Positions 32,852 to 41,226 are shown, counted from the stretch's first letter. The stretch: 46,622 bases of DNA from Deltaproteobacteria bacterium (GCA_020347625.1 CP070735.1:1859390-1906011), one strand, 5' to 3'. Notes: generated from the sequence alone by a model not told the origin. Program-made: numbers and translations.

Positions 32852-33841
32852 CTAGCGGCTGAATCTCAGGGTCATGACCTCGGAATCATAAGAGTCCTCG
32901 TCACCTGAATCATCAAACAGGGCCATGGCAAAGCTGTAGCTTTTCCTGGGGTTGAAAGCGACGTCGTCGTCATTGCCGGTGTCAAGCTTGCGGGAGAGCA
33001 TGACTGTCCAGCTACCGTTACGGTAATGGCTGACCGCCCTGATATCGGAACGTGAGCCTGCGGGCATTTTAGGCATGCGGTAAGTGAGCATATCACCTGG
33101 TTGGAAGGCGGAATAGTTGGTGATGGCTACTGCATCATCCGCGAGCAGGACTCCGTTTTTGCCGAGCTTCTTTCCAGGAGCCAGCTGGTACATGGGCTTA
33201 GATTTGTCTTCGGTCATATTCTTCTTATCGCCGCCACCACCGGCGTCACTCTTGCGGCCACCCTTTTTCTCGCTGATTACGGTCACCCACGTATCATCAG
33301 CGAATCCGGCGGGATCGGAACGAGCTGCCTTCCAGTGCCACAAATCACCTTTTTCAGCAGCCGACGTTGTTCCAAACTTACCGTCCTTCGCATTGGGCGC
33401 TCCTTCCGGGACGTGGCAAACGACGGCACAACCCTTGGTAGCGAATTTATTGATCCTGTCGATTTCGAACAAAAGGGAAATCCGGTCCTCGTTACCCTTC
33501 TGATGGACCCACTTCGTGCCATCATATTTCCAGGCTCCTTTGGTCACGCTCAAGGTGGGATCCTTCCATTTGAACAGGAAATAGATGCTGTCGCCTGTGT
33601 GAATCGCTTTGGTGGTCACTGTGGCCTTTTTATTTTCGAATTTCTCCTTGCCCTCGAAGGGAATCTGGACTGCTCTTGCCTTCTGCCAGACCGGATCGTC
33701 CAGTCCGGTGGGAGCTTTCTTGACACGGTCAACGTTGAGGGTCATTTTGGTGGCGCCTTCCAGGTCATGGGAAACCAGAAACATGCCCCCAAGGACCAAA
33801 GCCAAGGCCAGTGCCATGCTTATTACTATCCGTCCTTTCAT
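32852..33841 (-). CDS. EB_dh-like heme-binding periplasmic protein, copy 1
   Basis: The 329-residue protein has a signal peptide or anchor (MKGRIVISMALALALVLGG) and the same heme domain as its neighbour, with Cys138, Cys142, His143 at identical positions (GCAVVCH). The two proteins share the opening APTGLDD, the core NEDRISLLFEI and RINKFAT, and the ending SYSFAMALFDDSGDED. Domains of this kind carry heme in ethylbenzene dehydrogenase gamma subunits. Start ATG 33841 has GGAGGAGG upstream, 35 nt after the Rieske stop. The duplicated pair lies between Rieske and cytochrome b, where cytochrome c1 would normally be encoded. Confidence 0.88.
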   Translation of the reverse strand: MKGRIVISMALALALVLGGMFLVSHDLEGATKMTLNVDRVKKAPTGLDDPVWQKARAVQIPFEGKEKFENKKATVTTKAIHTGDSIYFLFKWKDPTLSVTKGAWKYDGTKWVHQKGNEDRISLLFEIDRINKFATKGCAVVCHVPEGAPNAKDGKFGTTSAAEKGDLWHWKAARSDPAGFADDTWVTVISEKKGGRKSDAGGGGDKKNMTEDKSKPMYQLAPGKKLGKNGVLLADDAVAITNYSAFQPGDMLTYRMPKMPAGSRSDIRAVSHYRNGSWTVMLSRKLDTGNDDDVAFNPRKSYSFAMALFDDSGDEDSYDSEVMTLRFSR

Positions 33842-33876
33842 GAAATTACCTCCTCCAGAACTTCTATGGGTTGATG

Positions 33877-34380
33877 TCAAACGGTCAAAAAGACCATCAA
33901 ATTGCCTTCCTCAACTTTGTGCTGCAAAACGGTCAATGGCCTTGTCGGCGGACCAGCAATGTTCCTCCCATCACCATTGAAGCGCCCAGAATGACAAGGA
34001 CACACAAAAACCTCTTCCTCCTCCCGCCAAATCACGTTACAGGCCAGGTGAGTGCAGGTGGAAGAAAAAATCCTGAGGTTGCCACCGGCTTCGGTCTTGG
34101 CCCAGACAAAGCCCCGCTGCGGCAAGACCAACCAGCCGTCCTTGACCATGAACTCGTAGGACAACATCTCCATACTGCCAGGGTTGAGATCCTCTACAGG
34201 ACCAAAATCGATCCATTTGCCTGTACCCTTATTCAAGGATGGGGCAATGACGTAAGAGGCAAGGGGTACACCGGTGACGAGTGCAGCCACCCCGGTCAAC
34301 GCGGCTGTTTTGATAAACGTACGTCGGCTAGAATAGAGCTTATTGTTGTTGGCCTTGATAGAGTCTCTATTTTGAGTCAC
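33877..34380 (-). CDS. Rieske iron-sulphur protein
   Basis: The 167-residue protein has a Tat-type signal and anchor (SSRRTFIKTAALTG) and a Rieske [2Fe-2S] domain with box 1 CTHLAC (Cys109, His111, Cys114) and box 2 CPCHSG (Cys127, Cys129, His130). Cys114 and Cys129 would form the conserved disulphide. It transfers electrons from quinol at the Qo site of cytochrome b to the periplasmic acceptor. It is the first gene of the Rieske-EB_dh-EB_dh-cytochrome b cluster. Upstream, between it and the histidine kinase, lies a hairpin region that may control its expression. Confidence 0.95.
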   Translation of the reverse strand: MTQNRDSIKANNNKLYSSRRTFIKTAALTGVAALVTGVPLASYVIAPSLNKGTGKWIDFGPVEDLNPGSMEMLSYEFMVKDGWLVLPQRGFVWAKTEAGGNLRIFSSTCTHLACNVIWREEEEVFVCPCHSGRFNGDGRNIAGPPTRPLTVLQHKVEEGNLMVFLTV

Positions 34381-34500
34381 GCGCTCTCCCGAGTAGGATG
34401 TGGCGGTTTTTTACTGGTACGGAATTGGATCGCGCCACGCCAGAACGGAGGGGATTCCCCTCAGGTCCTTGATGACCACAGCAATCAGGCGAGACGGAGT

Positions 34501-34611
34501 GGGTCATGTAATGAGGGTTTTTCTCTACTATGTCTATAGATACCATAGAAAATTATAAATCCATAAGTTAACAAGAACATGACCCAAAGATTACCATTTG
34601 GTCATGTTGGC
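34501..34611 (-). promoter_or_regulatory. Alternative hairpins between kinase and Rieske genes
   Basis: On the minus strand AACATGACC (34608-34600) pairs with GGGTCATGTT (34585-34576) as a 12-bp stem with one bulge and an 8-nt loop, placed directly after the histidine-kinase stop and followed by CTTGTT; this resembles a terminator. A third copy (TACATGACCC, 34510-34501) could pair with the middle one instead. The three copies could also be binding sites for the adjacent response regulator. Which reading is right is open. Confidence 0.45.
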
Positions 34612-34618
34612 AAAAAAG

Positions 34619-36028
34619 CTAAGTGAGAGGTTTTCGGGGAAGGCTTACTGTGAAGGTACTTCCTTTGCCCGGGAAGCTGGAGACAGCGACATCACCACCG
34701 TGGGAGCGGGCGATTGCCATTACCAGACTGAGCCCCAGGCCGACGCCAGCTTCAGATCTACTGCGGTCGCATCGATAGAATCGATCGAAGATATTGGCCA
34801 ACTCATCTCCGGATATCCCAATTCCTGTATCTCTGACGGAAACAAACGTCTGACTTCCATCACCATCAACAGAGACCGTAACGGTTCCATCAGACGGGGT
34901 ATATTTTATGGCGTTATCCAGAAGATTCGCCACCATTCGTTGAAGTCTTTGAATATCGCCATGGACATGAGAGCCGGTAGGTACCTTGGCGACAACAGTT
35001 ATATTCTTGTCTTCAGCCAGTGGCTGAAACAGTTCACAGGCGTCCCCAACCACCCGGGTCAGATCAACTTGCTGCATGGCAAGATTGCCTGCTCCTGCCT
35101 CAAGTTCCGAGATGTCCAGCATGGTCTCTATCATTTGCAGGAGATGGTCGCACTCCTCTATGGTGTTGGCAGCCATGGTCTCGTACTCGTCCAGGGACTC
35201 GCCGGTAGTTAGGGTCATCTCCGCGATACCTCGAATTCTGGTGATGGGGCTCCTCAGGTCATGAGCGATGCTGTCGGTCATTTCTCTCATTCCGTTTATC
35301 AGACCATTTATACGGTCCAACATCTTATTGAAAGTACTTGCCAGTCTTTCGATTTCACCGCCTCTGGCTTTCAACGGCACCCGCCTTTCAATGGCGCCTT
35401 TGGATATGGACTCAGCTGTCTGGGTAACTTCTTCAATATCCTGAAGGGCTCGCCTGGCCATGAACCATCCAATTAAAGCACCAAAAGTCATTAGGGTAGC
35501 CATTATGATAAAGAATTTTTCTCGAAAGGCTTCCAGAAATCTTTCATCATCCTCCAGGGACTTACCCATCTGGATGATTTTACCGGGCCCGATAATGCCG
35601 TAAAGAATGCGGACTTTATGTCTCAGTTGTGGCATAGCCAATGTCTCGAAGACATGAGCCGTGCCAGTTGATATCCTCTGCAATGCAGATCTGTTGACGC
35701 TCATATCCGGCCAGGATGCCATATCTGTTGAGACAAGCTCCTTTCCCTCTGGCGTCAGAACACGCAAAAACATCCTGTCCAGCCCAACTGACGCAGCGTC
35801 ATGGGTTATGTCTAGCTCGACCGCATCGACCCCCTTGAGAGCTAGATGAGAAGAGAGCTCTCCCACCTCAGCCAAAAGTTGCTGGTCGGTGCGTTCTCGG
35901 AGACCGGAGGCGATCAGGAGGTTGAAAACGAGGTAGGCCCCAAAAGAGGAAATGGTGAAAATGAGCGCATACCAGAGAGTCAACCGGAATGCCAGGGTAT
36001 GCGGCAGTCTAAGCTTCTTTGAGAACAT
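34619..36028 (-). CDS. Sensor histidine kinase (heavy-metal/CusS-like)
   Basis: The 469-residue protein has two membrane helices (about 12-40 and 163-187) around a periplasmic sensor domain of about 120 residues. A HAMP domain follows, then the H box (DSIAHDLRSPITRIRG), N box (NLLDNAIKYT), G1 (DTGIGIS) and G2 (GVGLGLSLV) of the HATPase. It autophosphorylates on the H-box His and passes phosphate to the response regulator at 36009, with which it overlaps by 20 nt. I chose ATG 36028, where GGAGTGGGCT precedes it, rather than the longer frame from 36151 that would overlap the regulator deeply. The layout resembles copper-type sensors, but the ligand is unknown. Confidence 0.92.
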   Translation of the reverse strand: MFSKKLRLPHTLAFRLTLWYALIFTISSFGAYLVFNLLIASGLRERTDQQLLAEVGELSSHLALKGVDAVELDITHDAASVGLDRMFLRVLTPEGKELVSTDMASWPDMSVNRSALQRISTGTAHVFETLAMPQLRHKVRILYGIIGPGKIIQMGKSLEDDERFLEAFREKFFIIMATLMTFGALIGWFMARRALQDIEEVTQTAESISKGAIERRVPLKARGGEIERLASTFNKMLDRINGLINGMREMTDSIAHDLRSPITRIRGIAEMTLTTGESLDEYETMAANTIEECDHLLQMIETMLDISELEAGAGNLAMQQVDLTRVVGDACELFQPLAEDKNITVVAKVPTGSHVHGDIQRLQRMVANLLDNAIKYTPSDGTVTVSVDGDGSQTFVSVRDTGIGISGDELANIFDRFYRCDRSRSEAGVGLGLSLVMAIARSHGGDVAVSSFPGKGSTFTVSLPRKPLT

Positions 36029-36683
36029 AGCCCACTCCGCGAATGGTGTGGATGAGCTTTGTGTCGAAGTCTTTATCAATCTTATCCCGCAATCTGCAAA
36101 TCCGTGCTTCCACGACATTTGTTTGCGGGTCGAAATTGTAGTTCCAAACATGTTCCATAATCATGGTCTTGCTGACGACCTTTTCTCGATTACGCATAAG
36201 ATATTCAAGCAGGGCAAACTCCCGAGGTTGTAAATCGATCCCCTGATCTCCCCTGACCACCTGACGTGTGAGAAGATTCATGGAGAGTTCACCAACCGTA
36301 AGCGTGGTAGGCTCTGAGACACCGCTTCCCCTGCGGATGAGTCCCTGGACGCGTGCCAGAAGTTCGGCGAAGGCAAAAGGCTTGGTCAGGTAGTCATCGC
36401 TCCCAGTCTGCAGCCCTTTGACCCGATCGTCCACCGTGCGCTTAGCACTGAGAATTATAACGGGTGTGCTTAACTGTTGCCGCCGCATTTCATCGATGAG
36501 ACTCAAACCGTCCATTTTCGGCAGCATGATGTCCACAATAGCGGCATCGTAAGGCTCAGTTAAAGCCAAATGTAGCCCTTTCTCGCCATCAGTTGCGTGA
36601 TCCACTGCATAACCCGCCTCCTTAAGTCCCTTAGAAATGAAGGAGGCGGTCTTCAGGTCATCTTCTACCAAAAGTACCCGCAT
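36009..36683 (-). CDS. OmpR-family response regulator
   Basis: The 224-residue protein has a receiver domain (MRVLLVEDDLKTA; phospho-acceptor Asp in AAIVDIMLPKMDG; KPF near 101-103) and a winged-helix DNA-binding domain (GELSMNLLTRQVVR to VVEARICRLRDKID). It resembles CusR/CopR regulators. The kinase follows with a 20-nt overlap, so both are made together. Probable targets lie downstream, where GGTCATGT repeats precede the Rieske gene, but this is inferred only from position. The 3' end of the VWA-OmpA gene lies upstream on the same strand, about 270 nt away and separated by a terminator. Confidence 0.94.
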   Translation of the reverse strand: MRVLLVEDDLKTASFISKGLKEAGYAVDHATDGEKGLHLALTEPYDAAIVDIMLPKMDGLSLIDEMRRQQLSTPVIILSAKRTVDDRVKGLQTGSDDYLTKPFAFAELLARVQGLIRRGSGVSEPTTLTVGELSMNLLTRQVVRGDQGIDLQPREFALLEYLMRNREKVVSKTMIMEHVWNYNFDPQTNVVEARICRLRDKIDKDFDTKLIHTIRGVGYVLKEA

Positions 36684-36845
36684 GATTACGGAACACCTCT
36701 TTCTGGATGAAAACGAGCTAAGATTTCTGGGCAGTCAATTATAACGCGTTTATAACACCTGTGTCGTCTCATTAAAACAGGGCTTGACAAAAAGGAAGGG
36801 CACAAGGGGGATAGGCCGTGCAGTGGAAAATTATATAAAATATCG

Positions 36846-36887
36846 GCTGGGCTTTGGAAGCCAAGAGCTTGACGTCCAAAGCCCAGC
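36846..36887 (-). terminator. Intrinsic terminator after the VWA-OmpA gene
   Basis: GCTGGGCTTTGGA (36846-36858) and TCCAAAGCCCAGC (36875-36887) form a 13-bp perfect stem with a 16-nt loop, 65 nt after the stop at 36952. On the minus strand it is followed by a T/A-rich stretch (GATATTTTATATAATTTT). Confidence 0.6.
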
Positions 36888-36951
36888 ACCCATCGCATCG
36901 CCATCTAAAGACGCTAATTCGTCACAGGTTCACAATTCCACGATTATTTCT

Positions 36952-38067
36952 CTAATCCATTCCTGTAACAACGCTCACAACGCGTCGATTTTGGCTGCGT
37001 CCCTCTGGTGTATCGTTGGTGGCAATGGGGTTGCCCTCTCCGTACCACTGCACAACTATCCTGTCTCGATCAATGTTGAAGTTGTTCGCCAGATAGTCGG
37101 CAACTCCTTCGGCTCTCCGGTGCGACAACCACATGTTGTATTCCTCGGGCCCCATGCTGTCGGTATGTCCTGCTAAAACAACATACGCTTCAGGATTGCT
37201 CGTCAGAAATTCTCCAAGCTCATCCAGCTCAGCACGAAACTCTGGAGAGATGCTGTGGCTGTCAAAACCGTACAGAATATTGTCGGACTTGATCCCGACG
37301 ACTCTGGATATGGTAGCAGCTTCCACCACTTCAGTTTCTTTGATGACATAAAGAGGTCCAGTGATATATTCCTCCTTGTCAACCACATCATCAAACTGCA
37401 TAACCCTGGAACTAGCGTTTACAGAGGCAATATCCTGTAAAAGCTTTTGGCCTTTTGGTGTCGTTGCTGAACTGATCAGATAAAAAGAGACATCGTGTTT
37501 GGAAGCGATCTCTTTCGCTTCTTCCACAGGCCATCTCTTGGGCTTGCTCAGCGTGTGTTGGCCGTCGGAAAAAATGAAGATCGCGGTTCGCCCGGACGTT
37601 TTGGCCAGGATGGGGTCGAGGTTATAGATCGCATCTCCAAGAGGTGTTGGTTGATTCTCGTAGGCTAAACTTAGCTTTTCAGTCGCCAGTGCCTCAATCG
37701 CTTGCTCGAACTTCCCCCGGTCATAGGGCTGCATGGAGTAGTAGGTCTTCCACGGCGTGAACATGTACAAGCCCGCGTTGAAACCTAAATCTGGCAGTAT
37801 TTGGTTTCTCTGCTGCAAAATCTTCTTAGCCATGTCAACTTTTTTCATGCCCGTATCTTTGTAAGATTTCTGCATAGTGCCGGAAGCATCAAACAAGATG
37901 ATGAAATTATCGGCAGTTCTTACAAAGTCCTCTTCCATAGAAACTGATTCGATAGTATCTTTTTCCACGACAACCTCGGCAGCTATAGCACCTGTGGCAA
38001 TCAAGCCCAAGGCTAGCAACGCAAAGATTGCCAAAAAACCTGCCTGTTTAGCTATTTCTTTCCTCAT
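36952..38067 (-). CDS. Von Willebrand A domain protein with C-terminal OmpA domain
   Basis: The 371-residue exported protein has a signal peptide (MRKEIAKQAGFLAIFALLAL, cleavage near residue 30), a VWA domain with the metal-binding motif DASGTMQKS (MIDAS), and an OmpA-type peptidoglycan-binding domain at the C terminus (AGHTDSMGPEEYN and LSHRRAEGVADYL). It is likely anchored to the cell wall in the periplasm, displaying a VWA adhesion module. I chose ATG 38067, with AAGGAGGG upstream; the frame continues to 38121 but without a site. It stands alone between a terminator and the DnaJ-like gene. Confidence 0.92.
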   Translation of the reverse strand: MRKEIAKQAGFLAIFALLALGLIATGAIAAEVVVEKDTIESVSMEEDFVRTADNFIILFDASGTMQKSYKDTGMKKVDMAKKILQQRNQILPDLGFNAGLYMFTPWKTYYSMQPYDRGKFEQAIEALATEKLSLAYENQPTPLGDAIYNLDPILAKTSGRTAIFIFSDGQHTLSKPKRWPVEEAKEIASKHDVSFYLISSATTPKGQKLLQDIASVNASSRVMQFDDVVDKEEYITGPLYVIKETEVVEAATISRVVGIKSDNILYGFDSHSISPEFRAELDELGEFLTSNPEAYVVLAGHTDSMGPEEYNMWLSHRRAEGVADYLANNFNIDRDRIVVQWYGEGNPIATNDTPEGRSQNRRVVSVVTGMD

Positions 38068-38293
38068 GTTCAGACCCTCCTTTGTTCTTTTTAACCTGAG
38101 GATTGCATGCGTCACAATCATCTTTACACTGCATGCGATATCTATATAAATGTTAACAATAAGAACGAAAATACGGTTTTACAACTGGTGAAACAAAAAA
38201 ATTTGGCGAGTAAAGTATGATTCAGGCTCATGTGAAAATCAGTCTGAGAGCAAATTATCATGTTGTCAAAGGCAAGGTTGGCAGGTTTTGGGG

Positions 38294-39112
38294 CTACTGA
38301 GCCAGGTGAACGGTAAGGTAGAGATCACCGGTCCCGCGATCTTGGATGAGACCTTTTCCCTTGAGCCGCAACCGCGTTCCAGACCGTGTTCCGGGCGGAA
38401 TCCTTACTCTTAATTTTTCGCGCCCTTGGCCCCGGTCAATGGCGATGGTCACCCATGTCCCGCTCTGGGCTACCTCTGAATCCAGGGTAAGGTTGTAGGT
38501 TAGATCTTCAGCTTTGGTAGCAATTTGTTCGGTTTCATTTGGCAGGGATTTTGGCCTTCCTAGAAGAAAGCGGCCAACTTTTTCTCCCAAGCGCTTCAAC
38601 AAACCGAACGGCTTGATTTGCGGTGTATCAAATTTCTCCACTTGGGGCCCCCTCTCGGGCCCGCGCATCCGTGTCCGCGCTGATCCAAATGGACCCCAGA
38701 CGAAGACACCTCCAAAGAAAATACCACGGCCGCCAAAGAACACCTGGTCGAAGAAGCGCTGGTCAAAGCGAAACCCAGCCTTTTCAAACTCTCTGAAAAG
38801 GTCTTGAAAAACACTGGCAAATCGAGGATCCCTGAAGAGGTCCTGAAAAATCTCCTGCTGTGAATAGCGAAAGCCTCCGCCGGCCATCCTCTCTTGCGCC
38901 CCCGCTCTCAACCATTGATCATACTGCGCGCGCTTTTCGGGGTCTATCAACACCCCATAGGCCTCGGCAATCTCTTTGAAGCGCTCTTCCGCTTTGGAAT
39001 CACCGGGGTTGTGGTCAGGGTGGTATTTGAGAGCCAGCTTTCGATAGGCTTTTCTTATTTGATCTTCAGAGGCGTCAGCAGAAATATCGAGTATTTTGTA
39101 ATAATCTTTCAT
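38294..39112 (-). CDS. DnaJ-like co-chaperone without zinc domain (CbpA-like)
   Basis: The 272-residue protein has an N-terminal J domain with the HPD motif at residues 31-33 (LKYHPDHNP), a Phe/Gly-rich linker ([13 protein letters not shown] to [11 protein letters not shown]), and a C-terminal substrate-binding domain fragment ([20 protein letters not shown] to [17 protein letters not shown]). It lacks the four Cys zinc repeats of DnaJ and has only one clear C-terminal domain, so it is shorter than CbpA. It would stimulate the DnaK ATPase. No DnaK gene is in the window. Confidence 0.9.
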   Translation of the reverse strand: MKDYYKILDISADASEDQIRKAYRKLALKYHPDHNPGDSKAEERFKEIAEAYGVLIDPEKRAQYDQWLRAGAQERMAGGGFRYSQQEIFQDLFRDPRFASVFQDLFREFEKAGFRFDQRFFDQVFFGGRGIFFGGVFVWGPFGSARTRMRGPERGPQVEKFDTPQIKPFGLLKRLGEKVGRFLLGRPKSLPNETEQIATKAEDLTYNLTLDSEVAQSGTWVTIAIDRGQGREKLRVRIPPGTRSGTRLRLKGKGLIQDRGTGDLYLTVHLAQ

Positions 39113-39288
39113 TGCCGTTATGTGTCAATTCTCCTGAAAAAAGTCTTAAGAATTTGTCAATTAGGTGAGTTGAAATCCACCTATTCAGCATATCAAATGC
39201 ACCGAGATCAAACAAACTAGATTCCAATGTGGACAATATTCCCAGACTCGTCCGTGTCTGAGGTATGTCTAATGGATTTGGTCAAAAG

Positions 39289-39699
39289 TTATGTCTCCTC
39301 AATCCACCTGGGAAGTTTCTCGGTGACCAGCCATTCAATGGTGTCTCTTGTTTGCCTGAATGCGTCCAGGCTGTCGAAATAGGGATCCCGCACATGCCAG
39401 TGAATAAGCCTGCCTTTAAATGAGGAGGGAAAAACGTCTTCGAAGGAGTATGAGGCGAGGTCTAAAATTAGCTGGAATCCATCAATGGTTATCTCACCTA
39501 ATCCTTTGGAATAAAGCCCTTCAGTGGATACGCCTATCTCCTCTAGTACCCTTAAGGTCTCCTCAGGTATATAACCGAGAGCACTCATGCCAGCGGAAGC
39601 AGCTTCAATGTGCTCACCCCAGTGGTGTCTGGTCAAAGCTTCTGCCATGACACTTCTACAAGCGTTTCCGAAGCAGAGGAATAAGACTTTCTTTATCAT
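39289..39699 (-). CDS. Low-molecular-weight protein tyrosine phosphatase/arsenate reductase-like
   Basis: The 136-residue protein begins IKKVLFLCFGNACRSVMAEAL, with the signature C-x5-R-S (Cys9, Arg15, Ser16). The general acid lies in VRDPYFDS. It could dephosphorylate phosphotyrosine or reduce arsenate through the same fold. Extra Cys residues for arsenate reduction are limited to Cys14, which is within the loop, so phosphatase activity is more likely. The gene is separated by about 100 nt from the Cys-rich protein upstream on the same strand. Confidence 0.88.
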   Translation of the reverse strand: MIKKVLFLCFGNACRSVMAEALTRHHWGEHIEAASAGMSALGYIPEETLRVLEEIGVSTEGLYSKGLGEITIDGFQLILDLASYSFEDVFPSSFKGRLIHWHVRDPYFDSLDAFRQTRDTIEWLVTEKLPRWIEET

Positions 39700-39797
39700 G
39701 GCATATACCAGGAAGGGGAATTAATACCAGATCTGGCCAAACATAACATATGATAGCTTTTCCAACACCTTTAAGTTAAGCATTGTGTCTAGGCTTG

Positions 39798-40622
39798 TCA
39801 CACTATCCTGCCCAGCAAGGAGAAAAGCTGTTCAACCATTTGCTTTGCTCTTTGGCGCTCCCAAGCAGAGCGAAACTCCGAGCCCAGACTCTTAAAAATC
39901 CGGTCTATGGGAGTGATTGATTGTTGCGAATCTTCTCCACCCCCATCATCGTGCTTTTCCCCCAGCATTGGAGAGGTTTTTGTGCATATCGGGTTGTAGC
40001 CAGGTTTTCTGAAAGGCCAGTCAATTTTCCAATGAAAAAAATCATGTAGAAGTTCTGAGGCCGCTGGTGTGAGCAGCCTTACTGGATCAATCCGTCGCCC
40101 TAATCTCTCTTCAGTTAACCGGAAAAAACTCTTGGTAAAATCAACATCGCTGATCACGAGTCCGTAGAGATACCAGTCCTGGACTGTTCCGAGAATTACT
40201 TTTTTTTCATCGCTGCTCAGCTCTCGAAAGGCTCGACAGAAAAATCCCTGGCAAGCCATAGCGCCGTGATGTGAGAGACCGCGCCAGTCTATGGACTTGT
40301 TTCCCTGAGCAAGTGGGTGGAGCATGCAGCCCACCCGAGTTTCGGAAGGATCCACAAAACCCACAAAATTGCAGGAATAGAAATCTGGATCAGGAAGCTG
40401 AGATTGCTCATTTCTTAGGATTTTATCAGAGAAATGCAGAATGGCCGAGATGGTCCGGTCCGTACTGGCAAATGTTTCCGTCCTTGCCCTCAGCCTGCGG
40501 ATCAAGCCATCTCGCCCCAAATCCTGGAAATTGTACAAGCCGCAGCACCAGGCGCACGACTTTTGCCCGTCCGGTTGACAGAGATGTGGATCAGAAGGTG
40601 ATGCGTCCGCTTGTTTTTTCAA
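39798..40622 (-). CDS. Cys-rich protein of unknown function
   Basis: I do not recognise a named family for this 274-residue soluble protein. Eight cysteines are concentrated in the first 130 residues (15, 23, 26, 27, 84, 99, 124, 129). Their arrangement (CAWCCGLYN; YSCNFVGFVDPSETRVGCMLHP; GAMACQGFFC) resembles metal- or Fe-S-binding folds of the YkgJ kind. The second half is helical (KKVILGTVQDWYLYGLVISD), and a low-complexity segment (EKHDDGGGEDSQQS) follows. There is no signal peptide. A heptamer array lies upstream. Confidence 0.75.
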   Translation of the reverse strand: MKKQADASPSDPHLCQPDGQKSCAWCCGLYNFQDLGRDGLIRRLRARTETFASTDRTISAILHFSDKILRNEQSQLPDPDFYSCNFVGFVDPSETRVGCMLHPLAQGNKSIDWRGLSHHGAMACQGFFCRAFRELSSDEKKVILGTVQDWYLYGLVISDVDFTKSFFRLTEERLGRRIDPVRLLTPAASELLHDFFHWKIDWPFRKPGYNPICTKTSPMLGEKHDDGGGEDSQQSITPIDRIFKSLGSEFRSAWERQRAKQMVEQLFSLLGRIV

Positions 40623-40659
40623 TACCTAGATCCCAAATCTGCGATGGGCAATTTCTCTG

Positions 40660-40775
40660 GTGAACGGTAAAGGGTGAAGAGTGAACGGTGAACAGTGAAC
40701 GGAAATGATATCCTTTTTCAAATCTACAATCTGCAATCCGCAATCTGCAATCCGCAATCGGAAATCCGCAATCCC
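40660..40775. repeat. Composite heptamer array (GTGAACG then AATCTGC)
   Basis: GTGAACG units (GTGAACG, GTGAACA, GTGAACG) are followed by ATATCCTTTTTCAAATC and eight AATCTGC-type units. The first 40 nt match 14449 nearly exactly. The array abuts the stop codon of the next gene (40777). Confidence 0.8.
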
Positions 40776-40776
40776 T

Positions 40777-41145
40777 TTATTCTTGATGTTGAGGTGGGAA
40801 CAGTTTTTTGGCGATATCGATCCTCGTTTCGTTGCCGTATTTGCGATCGAATTCCTCAGGCGCGTCCTTCCAAAAAATGCTCCTGTAGATTGCAGACGTG
40901 GCGGATTTATCCACTCTTTCTTTGTGGTCGATGCTGCAAGAATCCTTTGTTGCAAGAATCTTTAGATCTCCGACAATATCTCCACTCTTGTCAAATCCAC
41001 GCAGCAAGACACAGCCGCAATCAAGATAGATTAAAGCGACCCCTATTGTCGCCGGTTCGTCCGCATATAACTCGCTGCAGGCGGCTGCTATGGTCTGACC
41101 GTGAATGTTCTCCAATTCAGCCGCTATCTTGGACCTTTCTTCCAT
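40777..41145 (-). CDS. Uncharacterised small protein
   Basis: The 122-residue soluble protein has no recognised family. It has five to six cysteines (AACSELY; YLDCGCVLLRG; ATKDSCSID) and a central beta region (PATIGVALIYLDCGCVLL) that might bind metal. The C terminus (RKYGNETRIDIAKKLFPPQHQE in part) is helical. I prefer ATG 41145 with AAGGA about 7 nt upstream over a GTG at 41160. The stop lies one base from the heptamer array. The aldolase gene lies upstream on the same strand with a gap of about 80 nt, so an operon is possible. Confidence 0.7.
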   Translation of the reverse strand: MEERSKIAAELENIHGQTIAAACSELYADEPATIGVALIYLDCGCVLLRGFDKSGDIVGDLKILATKDSCSIDHKERVDKSATSAIYRSIFWKDAPEEFDRKYGNETRIDIAKKLFPPQHQE

Positions 41146-41226
41146 AGTCAATCCTTCCACCCTGTTTTCCCCTGTGGACCCCTTGTCGAGGATGTCCGTC
41201 AGTATGAATGCCTCGCCCTTCTGTGA

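Noticed and set aside
33101..33874. 257-codon plus-strand ORF opposite the first EB_dh gene
   Set aside because: It runs fully antisense to a gene with clear motifs, a ribosome site and a paralogue; no domain is visible in it.
40660..40775. Possible CRISPR array
   Set aside because: Units are 7 nt, contiguous and degenerate; there are no unique spacers of 30-40 nt and no cas genes.
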